From contig JAGRHI010000223.1 of assembly GCA_020445045.1 (NCBI GenBank), positions 2,542-10,644 of the forward strand: DNA of 8,103 nucleotides. Reading direction: 5' to 3'. Every line of letters starts with the position of its first letter. Positions within the stretch are counted from its first letter, which is position 1. Below, piece after piece: positions 1 to 5,564 of the stretch. The notes beneath the pieces are model-generated. The model searched no databases and was not told where the DNA came from. It saw nothing but the letters and a program-made list of their open reading frames with translations. Origin of the DNA: Candidatus Competibacteraceae bacterium (GTDB lineage Bacteria; Pseudomonadota; Gammaproteobacteria; Competibacterales; Competibacteraceae). The position numbers and the translations under genes are program-made.

Positions 1-193
1 GCAGTTCCAGATCGTTGCCGGTGCCAGTCAGCAGCGACTCCAGAAACTCGATCAGTGGGGGAGTGACCAGTTCGTAACCCCAGCCTTCGTACAAATCGAG
101 CAACTCGCGGCGCAGCCGCTCCATCCGGCCGGCGGCGGGCGGCAGGATTTCTTCGATACCTTCGGGCAAAAGCCAGCGATCTTCAGCGGTCAT
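1..193 (-). CDS. hisZ: ATP phosphoribosyltransferase regulatory subunit HisZ (5' part only)
   Basis: The 64 visible residues read MTAEDRWLLPEGIEEILPP at the N-terminus and contain GWGYELVTPPLIEFLESLL followed by TGTGNDLEL. This is the class II aminoacyl-tRNA-synthetase-like start of HisZ, a HisRS paralogue without synthetase activity. HisZ pairs with short-form HisG to carry out and regulate the first step of histidine biosynthesis in the cytoplasm. The ATG at 193-191 is the only sensible start and matches the usual family start, but the bases before it are pyrimidine-rich and show no Shine-Dalgarno sequence. It lies 56 nt after the DUF2065 gene; in many Gammaproteobacteria hisZ follows hflC/DUF2065 and precedes purA. 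The rest of the gene is outside the window. HisRS itself is the alternative, but the LLPEGIEEILPP opening favours HisZ. Confidence 0.9.
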   Translation of the reverse strand, partial: MTAEDRWLLPEGIEEILPPAAGRMERLRRELLDLYEGWGYELVTPPLIEFLESLLTGTGNDLEL

Positions 194-249
194 GATGGGA
201 GGAAAGTCGTGAAATTCGGAAAAACCGGTGGCGGATGAATCGGGCGAAC

Positions 250-435
250 TCAGCGGAAGACATACAGTACCAACAGCCCCAGCAACATACTGGCCAATCC
301 AACCAAACGCAGCGCGCGATCCTCCAGTTTTGCCATCCGCAACAATGTCTGGCGCAAATGGCCTGGACTGAGGAACGGCAAGATACCTTCCAGCACCAGC
401 ATCAAGCCGAAAGCCGCCAGCAGTTCATTCCACAT
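250..435 (-). CDS. DUF2065 family small inner-membrane protein (YjeT-like)
   Basis: A 61-residue protein with two hydrophobic helices, about residues 4-22 and 42-60, separated by a short basic loop (HLRQTLLRMAKLEDR). The motif LVLEGILPFLSP in the first helix is typical of DUF2065, as in E. coli YjeT. The function of the family is unknown. Its conserved place just after hflC suggests, by inference only, a membrane role linked to HflKC/FtsH. I chose the ATG at 435-433 because it gives the family's usual length (about 60-65 residues) and start (MW..L). An in-frame ATG at 480-478, 9 nt after the hflC stop, would add 15 residues (MAGPTTASRPPANAA) with no family resemblance. Neither start has a strong ribosome-binding site; the upstream ATG has only a crowded AGG. 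The stop is TGA at 252-250. Confidence 0.85.
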   Translation of the reverse strand: MWNELLAAFGLMLVLEGILPFLSPGHLRQTLLRMAKLEDRALRLVGLASMLLGLLVLYVFR

Positions 436-489
436 GGCGGCGTTCGCTGGGGGACGCGATGCCGTTGTCGGCCCAGCCATTGCCTAAGA

Positions 490-1371
490 TCATCGCAATT
501 TATTGAAATATTGGAAGAATTCGAAATCTTCCGGCTGTAGCAGCAGGATGTCGTTCTTGTCGCTGAAGCTTTGTCGATAGGCCGTCAGGCTGCGTGAGAA
601 ACCGTAAAAATCCTGGTCCTTGCCGTACGCCTGGGCGTAGATATCGGTGGCCTGGGCATCGCCTTCGCCACGCTGCCGTTCCGCGTCGCGGTAGGCTTCG
701 GCCAGGATCACCGTGCTTTGCCGGTCGGCATCGGCGCGAATACGCTCGGCGGCCTCGGCGCCACGCGAGCGGAAATCCTTGGCCACCCGCAACCGCTCGG
801 CCTTCATGCGGCTAAATACCGAATTGCTGACATCCGGCGGCAGATCGATCCGCTTGATCCGCACGTCCACGGCGGCGATCCCCAACTGCTTGGCCTGCTC
901 CTTGAGCAGACGACTCAAGGTGTCCATGATCTGGTCGCGATCGCCCGATACCACTTCCTGGATGGTGCGCTTGCTGAACTCGCTGCGCAGGCCGTCCTTG
1001 ACGATCTGATCCAGCCGCACGTTGGCCTGAATCGGTTCGCCACCCACCGCCGTGTAGAACCGTCGCACATCCTGGATTCGCCACATGGCGAAGGAGTCGA
1101 CGATGACATTCTTCTTTTCGGCGGTCAGAAACCGTTCCGGTTCGGTATCCAGGGTTTGCAAGCGCCGATCGAATTTGCGGATGTTGTTGATCAACGGCCA
1201 TTTCCAGTGCAGGCCCGGCTGGTAGTCCGCCTCGACCATTTCACCCAACTGAAAGCGGAGCGCGGTCTGGGTTTCATCCACCGTAAATAGCGACAGCGAC
1301 AGCAGCAGCACGACGGCGGAAATCGCGCCCAGCAACACGTTCCGGGACACCGGCAATTGAGATAGAGCCAT
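490..1371 (-). CDS. hflC: HflC, SPFH-domain subunit of the HflKC modulator of FtsH protease
   Basis: A 293-residue inner-membrane protein. One N-terminal membrane anchor spans about residues 11-30 (LLGAISAVVLLLSLSLF). An SPFH/band-7 domain follows, starting near VDETQTALRFQLGE, with PGLHWKWPL at 52-60. A charged, Ala/Glu/Arg-rich helical region covers about 185-250. The C-terminal block is SLTAYRQSFSDKNDILLLQP and the chain ends FFQYF. With HflK it is known to form a large periplasmic cage around the membrane AAA protease FtsH, limiting access of membrane substrates. It is somewhat shorter than E. coli HflC (334 residues), but all family blocks appear present. Its ATG overlaps the hflK stop by one base (TAATG), and a GGGAGG ribosome site sits 7 nt upstream inside hflK, so translational coupling and near-equal production are expected. 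Confidence 0.97.
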   Translation of the reverse strand: MALSQLPVSRNVLLGAISAVVLLLSLSLFTVDETQTALRFQLGEMVEADYQPGLHWKWPLINNIRKFDRRLQTLDTEPERFLTAEKKNVIVDSFAMWRIQDVRRFYTAVGGEPIQANVRLDQIVKDGLRSEFSKRTIQEVVSGDRDQIMDTLSRLLKEQAKQLGIAAVDVRIKRIDLPPDVSNSVFSRMKAERLRVAKDFRSRGAEAAERIRADADRQSTVILAEAYRDAERQRGEGDAQATDIYAQAYGKDQDFYGFSRSLTAYRQSFSDKNDILLLQPEDFEFFQYFNKLR

Positions 1372-2687
1372 TAGCGCGCCTCCCGACCGCGGTTAAGATC
1401 ACGCAGGCGCGTGGCCGCCGCGCTGCCGTCGATCGATGTCGACGAGGGGGCGGGCAAGGTCTCCGACAAGGAGTGTCCCACCGCCGCGCCAGCCGTATTC
1501 GATCCCGCCGTGGGGCTGAGCAGGCGATCCAGCGGCAGGTACAACAGGTTGTTGGTGCCCTTGACATCCACCAGCACCTTGCTCGTCTGCGACAACACCG
1601 ACTCCAAGGTCTCCAGATACAAGCGCTCGCGGGTGACTTCCGGCGCCTTCTGATAGGCCGATAGCAACTGATCGAAGCGGCTGGCCTCGCCCTGGGCCTG
1701 GGCGACAACCTGTTCTTTATAAGCCGCGGCTTCCTGCAGCCGCCGAGCCGCCTGACCGCGCGCCTTCGGGATGACTTCATTGGCGTAGGCCTCGGCCTCG
1801 TTCTTAAGGCGCTGTTCGTCCTCGCGCGCCTTGATGGCGTCGGCGAAGGCATCCTGCACTTCTTCCGGCGGCTGGGCGTCCTGCAGCACCACGGTCACGA
1901 TTTGCAGGCCGGCGCCGCCCTGGCTCTCACCCGCGTCCACCCGCGGCGCCTTCTTGCCCGCCACGGCCGGAACCTCGCCAGACGCCTGGTCCGGGCCGTA
2001 GCTGTCCAGGATGCGCTGGCTCAGGGTCTTGATATCGGCGACGATATCGCTGCGGCCCTCGGTCAACACGAAATCCATGGTGCTTTTGCCGATGGTTTCC
2101 CGCGCGGCGCTTTCCACCACCTGAACCAGAACGCTTTCCGGATCGATCAGGTGGAACAGGTAGGCGCGAGGATCCTTGACCTGGTATTGCACCGCCAGCC
2201 GCACGTCCACGATGTTCTCGTCCTGAGTCAGCATCAACGCCTCCTTCGGCACCGAGCGGATCGCCGCCTGCCGGCCACCGTTACCACCGGAACGATAGCC
2301 GATCTCCCGGAAGCGCCGTTGCTCGACATTCACGATCTCCACCCGGTCGATGGGAAACAACCGCAGGTGCGGACCCGGCAGCGTGGTCTCCAGATAACGG
2401 CCGAAGCGTAGCACCACACCGCGTTCGCCTTCGTTGACGATATAGATACTGGCGATCAACCAACCGACCAGGGCGATCAATCCGACCACCAGACCGACCC
2501 CGGCAAATCCGGAACCCGAGGATCCACTCCCGCCGCCACCGCCATCGCCACCACGCCGGCCGCCCAGCAGGGCGCCAAACTTGTCCGACAGCTTGCGGAT
2601 CACTTCATCCAGATCAGGCGGCCCCTGATCGCGGCCGCCTCCACTCCAGGGATCACGATTGCCGCCTCCCGGTTCATTCCAGGCCAT
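1371..2687 (-). CDS. hflK: HflK, SPFH-domain subunit of the HflKC modulator of FtsH protease
   Basis: A 438-residue protein starting MAWNEPGGGNRDPW, the classic HflK opening, then RDQGPPDLDEVIRKL (19-33) and a Gly/Ser-rich linker (about 42-60). A single membrane helix lies at about 63-83. The SPFH domain begins near IVNEGERGVVLRFGR (83-97) and includes LMLTQDENIVDVRLAVQY (151-168). After LQDAQPPEEV (268-277) comes a long Ala/Glu-rich helix (about 278-345), then LYLETLESVLS and the end block LLYLPLDRLL (381-390), and a low-complexity tail. It partners HflC in the FtsH-associated cage. Residues 232-259, rich in Gly, Ala and charged residues, look like an insertion that most HflK proteins lack. 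The ATG at 2687-2685 is preferred over an upstream TTG because TGAGGT lies 5 nt before it and overlaps that TTG. The gene lies 34 nt after hflX. Confidence 0.97.
   Translation of the reverse strand: MAWNEPGGGNRDPWSGGGRDQGPPDLDEVIRKLSDKFGALLGGRRGGDGGGGGSGSSGSGFAGVGLVVGLIALVGWLIASIYIVNEGERGVVLRFGRYLETTLPGPHLRLFPIDRVEIVNVEQRRFREIGYRSGGNGGRQAAIRSVPKEALMLTQDENIVDVRLAVQYQVKDPRAYLFHLIDPESVLVQVVESAARETIGKSTMDFVLTEGRSDIVADIKTLSQRILDSYGPDQASGEVPAVAGKKAPRVDAGESQGGAGLQIVTVVLQDAQPPEEVQDAFADAIKAREDEQRLKNEAEAYANEVIPKARGQAARRLQEAAAYKEQVVAQAQGEASRFDQLLSAYQKAPEVTRERLYLETLESVLSQTSKVLVDVKGTNNLLYLPLDRLLSPTAGSNTAGAAVGHSLSETLPAPSSTSIDGSAAATRLRDLNRGREAR
1379..1384 (-). promoter_or_regulatory. Ribosome-binding site of hflC inside hflK
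   Basis: GGGAGG on the minus strand lies 7 nt before the hflC ATG, within the last codons of hflK. Together with the one-base TAATG overlap it supports the hflC start and coupled translation of the two cage subunits. Confidence 0.7.
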
Positions 2688-2692
2688 GTCGT

Positions 2693-2698
2693 ACCTCA
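2693..2698 (-). promoter_or_regulatory. Ribosome-binding site deciding the hflK start
   Basis: TGAGGT on the minus strand lies 5 nt before the ATG at 2687-2685. It overlaps the in-frame TTG at 2699-2697, which therefore cannot be the real start even though it would lengthen the protein by four residues. Confidence 0.75.
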
Positions 2699-2721
2699 AA
2701 ATTCGTTACCTTCGATACTCT

Positions 2722-4023
2722 TCACGCCGCCGGGATCGCCAGACCCGAACGCACCCACTCCGCTTGCAAGCCGTCCCGACGACGGAGCAGATCCATGTTA
2801 CCGCGCGATGTGCGCACCTCGATCAACCATTCTCCCGCCGGCCCAATCCGCTCGTCCACCACTGCGTCCAGACTGAACAGACGCGCGCGCAACCGGGCCG
2901 CCGCCGGGGGCAGACATAACCAACCATGCAGGGTCTCGCCTCGCAGGCGCTCGGCCAGGGCGGTGACCAGAAGGTCGGTGCCCGCGCCGGACGCCGCCGA
3001 TAACCAAACGGCTCGTGGTTGCCCTTCGGCGTCCCGCTCCAGCCGGGGCGGTTCATCCGTCAGATCGATCTTGTTGAAGATCCGCAAGCAGGGCACCTCC
3101 GCCGCGCCGATCTCCGCCAGCACGGCGTCCACCTGGGCGACGATGTCATCTCGATCCGGATGGCCGACGTCGATCACATGCAACAACAGGCTGGCTTCAC
3201 AGGTCTCCCGTAGGGTCGAGCGGAAAGCCGCCACCAACTCGTGCGGAAGACGGCTGACGAAACCCACGGTATCGGCCAGCACGATCGGCTCGGCGCCTGG
3301 TAGATCCAAACGCCGCAGCGTCGGGTCCAGCGTGGCGAACAATTGATCCGCCACATAGACGCCAGCCTGCGTCAGGGCATTGAACAGGGTGGATTTACCC
3401 GCGTTGGTGTAGCCGACCAGCGAGACCGTCGGTAGATCGGCCTTGCGTCTGGCCCGTCGCCCTTGCTCGCGTTGCTGTTCGACCCGATCCAAACGCAGGC
3501 GTATCCGCCGTATCCGGTCAGCCAGCAAGCGACGGTCGGTTTCGAGCTGGGTTTCACCTGGGCCACGCAGCCCAATGCCGCCGCGTTGCCGCTCCAGGTG
3601 GGTCCAACCGCGCACCAGCCGCGTGGACAGATGGCGCAACTGCGCCAGCTCCACCTGCAATTTGCCTTCGAAACTGCGCGCTCGCTGGGCGAAGATGTCC
3701 AGGATCAGGCCGGTGCGATCCAACACTCGGCATTGTAGCAGCGTCTCCAGGTTGCGTTCCTGGCTGGGCGAGAGGGCGTGATCGAAAATAACCAGTTCCG
3801 CGCCGCCGCTCCGTGCCGCATCCCGGATTTCCTCGGCCTTGCCGCCACCGACGAACAGGCGGGGATCCGGCGCGCGCCGCCGCCCGGTAATCAGCGCCAC
3901 GCACTCGGCGCCCGCCGATGCGGCCAGCTCCTGAAACTCGGTGAAGTCCTGACTGCTTTCAGGCTTATCCAGCGACAGATGCACTAAAACAGTACGTTCG
4001 CCACCGCGCGGACGCTCGAACAA
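2722..4023 (-). CDS. hflX: HflX, ribosome-associated GTPase
   Basis: A 433-residue protein of the family's usual length (E. coli 426). The N-terminal HflX domain has LFVGGGKAEEI (56-66), FDHALSPSQERNLE (80-93) and DRTGLILDIFAQRA (102-115). The linker carries the glycine-rich GGIGLRGPGETQLETDRR (148-165). The G domain has G1 GYTNAGKS (204-211), the switch I region FATLDPT (229-235), G3 DTVGF (251-255), G4 NKID (317-320) and G5 SAASGAG (342-348). Known role: GTPase that binds the 50S subunit and splits stalled 70S ribosomes under heat or other stress. The start is TTG (4023-4021). It aligns with MFDR of the E. coli protein, no ATG or GTG lies between it and the in-frame TGA at 4065-4063, and a GGGGGG run at 4033-4028 could serve as ribosome site. 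It lies 29 nt after hfq. Confidence 0.97.
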   Translation of the reverse strand: MFERPRGGERTVLVHLSLDKPESSQDFTEFQELAASAGAECVALITGRRRAPDPRLFVGGGKAEEIRDAARSGGAELVIFDHALSPSQERNLETLLQCRVLDRTGLILDIFAQRARSFEGKLQVELAQLRHLSTRLVRGWTHLERQRGGIGLRGPGETQLETDRRLLADRIRRIRLRLDRVEQQREQGRRARRKADLPTVSLVGYTNAGKSTLFNALTQAGVYVADQLFATLDPTLRRLDLPGAEPIVLADTVGFVSRLPHELVAAFRSTLRETCEASLLLHVIDVGHPDRDDIVAQVDAVLAEIGAAEVPCLRIFNKIDLTDEPPRLERDAEGQPRAVWLSAASGAGTDLLVTALAERLRGETLHGWLCLPPAAARLRARLFSLDAVVDERIGPAGEWLIEVRTSRGNMDLLRRRDGLQAEWVRSGLAIPAA

Positions 4024-4052
4024 AACGCCCCCCGTAATTCCGCTCGAACCGG

Positions 4053-4304
4053 TCAGGACGGATCACCGGCGGCGGTGTCGTCCGTTGCTAGATTCAAACG
4101 CACGTTGCGCACCGGCACGACCGTGGAAATGGCATGTTTGTAGATCATTTGGCTGACGCTGTTCTTGAGCAACACCACGAACTGATCGAAAGACTCGATC
4201 TGGCCCTGCAGCTTGATCCCGTTGACCAAATAAACCGAAACCGGAATTCGTTCCTTGCGCAATGCATTCAAGAACGGTTCCTGAAGGGAATGACCTTTCG
4301 CCAT
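4053..4304 (-). CDS. hfq: RNA chaperone Hfq
   Basis: An 83-residue Sm-like protein, nearly identical over its first 70 residues to E. coli Hfq. It has Q8, the rim patch R16-K17-E18-R19, the Sm1 stretch YLVNGIKLQGQIESFDQF (25-42) and the Sm2 motif YKHAIS (55-60), whose K56 and H57 line the proximal poly-U pocket. Known role: a hexameric ring that pairs small RNAs with mRNAs and controls RNA stability and translation. Unlike the long tail of E. coli Hfq (102 residues), the C-terminus stops soon after the core, ending in a short acidic stretch (TDDTAAGDPS). Acidic tail tips are known in other Hfq proteins to aid RNA release; that this applies here is inferred. A strong ribosome site, AAGGGAGA, ends 6 nt before the ATG. 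The gene follows a 232-nt gap after miaA that probably holds its own promoter. Confidence 0.98.
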   Translation of the reverse strand: MAKGHSLQEPFLNALRKERIPVSVYLVNGIKLQGQIESFDQFVVLLKNSVSQMIYKHAISTVVPVRNVRLNLATDDTAAGDPS

Positions 4305-4310
4305 TACGAT

Positions 4311-4318
4311 TCTCCCTT
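4311..4318 (-). promoter_or_regulatory. Ribosome-binding site of hfq
   Basis: On the minus strand the sequence AAGGGAGA lies 6 nt before the hfq ATG. It is the best Shine-Dalgarno match in the window, consistent with high Hfq production, and it fixes the hfq start. Confidence 0.75.
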
Positions 4319-4387
4319 GTTGTTATGGGCACGAAACATACAAAAAATCTTAAGGATTCTTGAAATCATCCTGAACCGCAGACGCCG

Positions 4388-4404
4388 TGCACGATACGTG
4401 CCTA
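4388..4404 (-). promoter_or_regulatory. Candidate sigma-54 (RpoN) -24/-12 promoter upstream of hfq
   Basis: The minus strand reads TAGGCACGTATCGTGCA. Against the known RpoN consensus (YTGGCACG, four bases, TTGCW) this keeps the full GGCACG half, the TGCA half and the exact 10-nt spacing between the invariant GG and GC pairs; one position in each half differs. It would start transcription near position 4377, giving a leader of about 73 nt to the hfq ATG. The same bases form an inverted repeat, GCACG-ATA-CGTGC (4389-4401), so a protein-binding palindrome is the alternative. A seven-base G run lies just upstream (4405-4411). I saw no enhancer site or IHF site to back it up, and a chance match is possible. 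Confidence 0.33.
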
Positions 4405-4440
4405 CCCCCCCAGAAATACCCATCGGACCGGCTCGCCACG

Positions 4441-4480
4441 TTCCCGTCATGGACTTATTCGCGGGAATCACTCCGTTCCC
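4441..4480 (-). repeat. Overlapping small inverted repeats in the miaA-hfq gap
   Basis: Three copies of one short motif alternate in direction. On the minus strand GGGAA (4480-4476) can pair with TTCCC inside 4467-4462, and TTCCCG (4467-4462) can also pair with CGGGAA (4446-4441). The two stems, of 5 and 6 bp with 8-nt and 15-nt loops, exclude each other. No run of T follows either stem, so this is not an intrinsic terminator. The stems are short and may be chance in GC-rich DNA. Confidence 0.3.
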
Positions 4481-4536
4481 AAGGTGCCGCGCCCGCGCCG
4501 GTGGCGAAACAGCGGCTAGTCTAAAACGCTCGCATA

Positions 4537-5514
4537 CTAGCACAAGCGTCGCCTGTCCTTGGGGAAAAACCCGCGTGCGCGCAACTCGACAACGACCTGC
4601 TCCAGCAACCGCTGCTGACCGCTGTCCAGCCATGCCGCCGCCGCGTCCGCGCGCAACCAAGTCAACTGCCGCTTGGCGAACTGGCGCGTGGCCACCACGG
4701 CGCGTTCGATCATCTCCACGCGATCCAACAGGCCGTCCAGATACGCCCAAACCTGGCGATATCCGACCGCTCGCATCGAGGGCTTGGCCAAATCCAGATC
4801 GCCCCGCGCGCGCAAACGCTCCACCTCGGCAATGAAACCCTGCTCCAGCATGAGCTGGAACCGGGTTCGAATACGCTCATGTAAAATCCGCCGCTCCATC
4901 GGCGCCAAGATCAGCTTGACGACACGGAACGGTAACATTTCGTCGCACGGCCGGGCACAAAGTTCCGTCAGCGGGCGTCCGGTCAGTTCATATACTTCCA
5001 GAGCCCGCTGGATGCGCTGGGAGTCGTGCGGATGAATCCGCGCGGCGGCGGCCGGGTCGCACCGCGCCAACCGCGCATGCAGCGCCGCGCCACCGCGTTC
5101 GGCCCGCTCCTCGGCCAGCCGGGCGCGCATCGCCGGATCGGCGACCGGCAATTCCGCCAAACCCTGCTCCAGCACCCGAAAGTACAGCATGGTGCCACCG
5201 ACCAGCAATGGAAAACGGCCCGCGGTCTGAATGGCGGCGATCTCGGCCAGGGCATCGGTCCGAAACCGGCCAGCGGAATAGGCCTCGGCCGGATCGAGAA
5301 TATCCACCAGTCGGTGCGGGGCGAGCCGCAGAGTGTCCGCATCGGGTTTGGCGGTGCCGATATCCATGCCCCGGTAGACCAACGCCGAATCCACGCTGAC
5401 GATTTCGAACGGCAAGCGTTGGGCCAGCGCCACCGCCAGCGCGGTCTTGCCGGAAGCGGTCGGCCCCATCAGAAACAGCACCGGCGGACGCGGATCGGCC
5501 TGTCCACGATCCAT
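4537..5514 (-). CDS. miaA: tRNA dimethylallyltransferase MiaA
   Basis: A 325-residue enzyme that transfers the dimethylallyl group to N6 of adenosine 37 in tRNAs reading codons that begin with U, giving i6A37, usually then thiomethylated by MiaB. Visible motifs: P-loop GPTASGKT (17-24), DSALVYRGMDIGTAKP (42-57, including the tRNA-contacting Asp and the DIGTAKP block), VGGTMLY (105-111), HPHDSQRIQRALEVY (161-175), AVGYRQVW (249-256) and ATRQFAKRQLTWLR (275-288). The length is close to E. coli (316), with a slightly longer basic C-terminus. I chose the ATG at 5514-5512 because it puts the P-loop at the same residue as in E. coli. An ATG at 5535-5533, preceded by GGGTGG, would add seven residues and remains possible. 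The frame stays open upstream into mutL, but that part is not family-like. It lies 50 nt after mutL, so co-transcription is likely. Confidence 0.96.
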   Translation of the reverse strand: MDRGQADPRPPVLFLMGPTASGKTALAVALAQRLPFEIVSVDSALVYRGMDIGTAKPDADTLRLAPHRLVDILDPAEAYSAGRFRTDALAEIAAIQTAGRFPLLVGGTMLYFRVLEQGLAELPVADPAMRARLAEERAERGGAALHARLARCDPAAAARIHPHDSQRIQRALEVYELTGRPLTELCARPCDEMLPFRVVKLILAPMERRILHERIRTRFQLMLEQGFIAEVERLRARGDLDLAKPSMRAVGYRQVWAYLDGLLDRVEMIERAVVATRQFAKRQLTWLRADAAAAWLDSGQQRLLEQVVVELRARGFFPKDRRRLC

Positions 5515-5564
5515 CGCCAAACTCGTCCCGCCCATCGTCGCCACCCGCCCGTGACCACCCACGC

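Noticed and set aside
235..540. Plus-strand 101-codon frame opposite DUF2065 and the hflC end
   Set aside because: Gln-rich low-complexity translation antisense to a conserved membrane protein; no ribosome site of note.
2521..2560. GCC-rich simple-repeat tract
   Set aside because: It encodes the usual Gly/Ser linker of HflK and needs no separate explanation.
4340..4380. Sigma-70-like boxes (TTCAGG, 17 nt, TAAGAT) before hfq
   Set aside because: Only about half of each box matches; too weak to list as a promoter, though a sigma-70 start here cannot be excluded.
4515..4541. Possible terminator at the end of miaA (GCTAGT/ACTAGC inverted repeat)
   Set aside because: Only 6 bp with a 15-nt loop and no following T run; read-through to hfq is more likely.
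4134..4835. Plus-strand 233-codon frame across hfq, the gap and miaA
   Set aside because: It spans two conserved antisense genes and has no family-like content.
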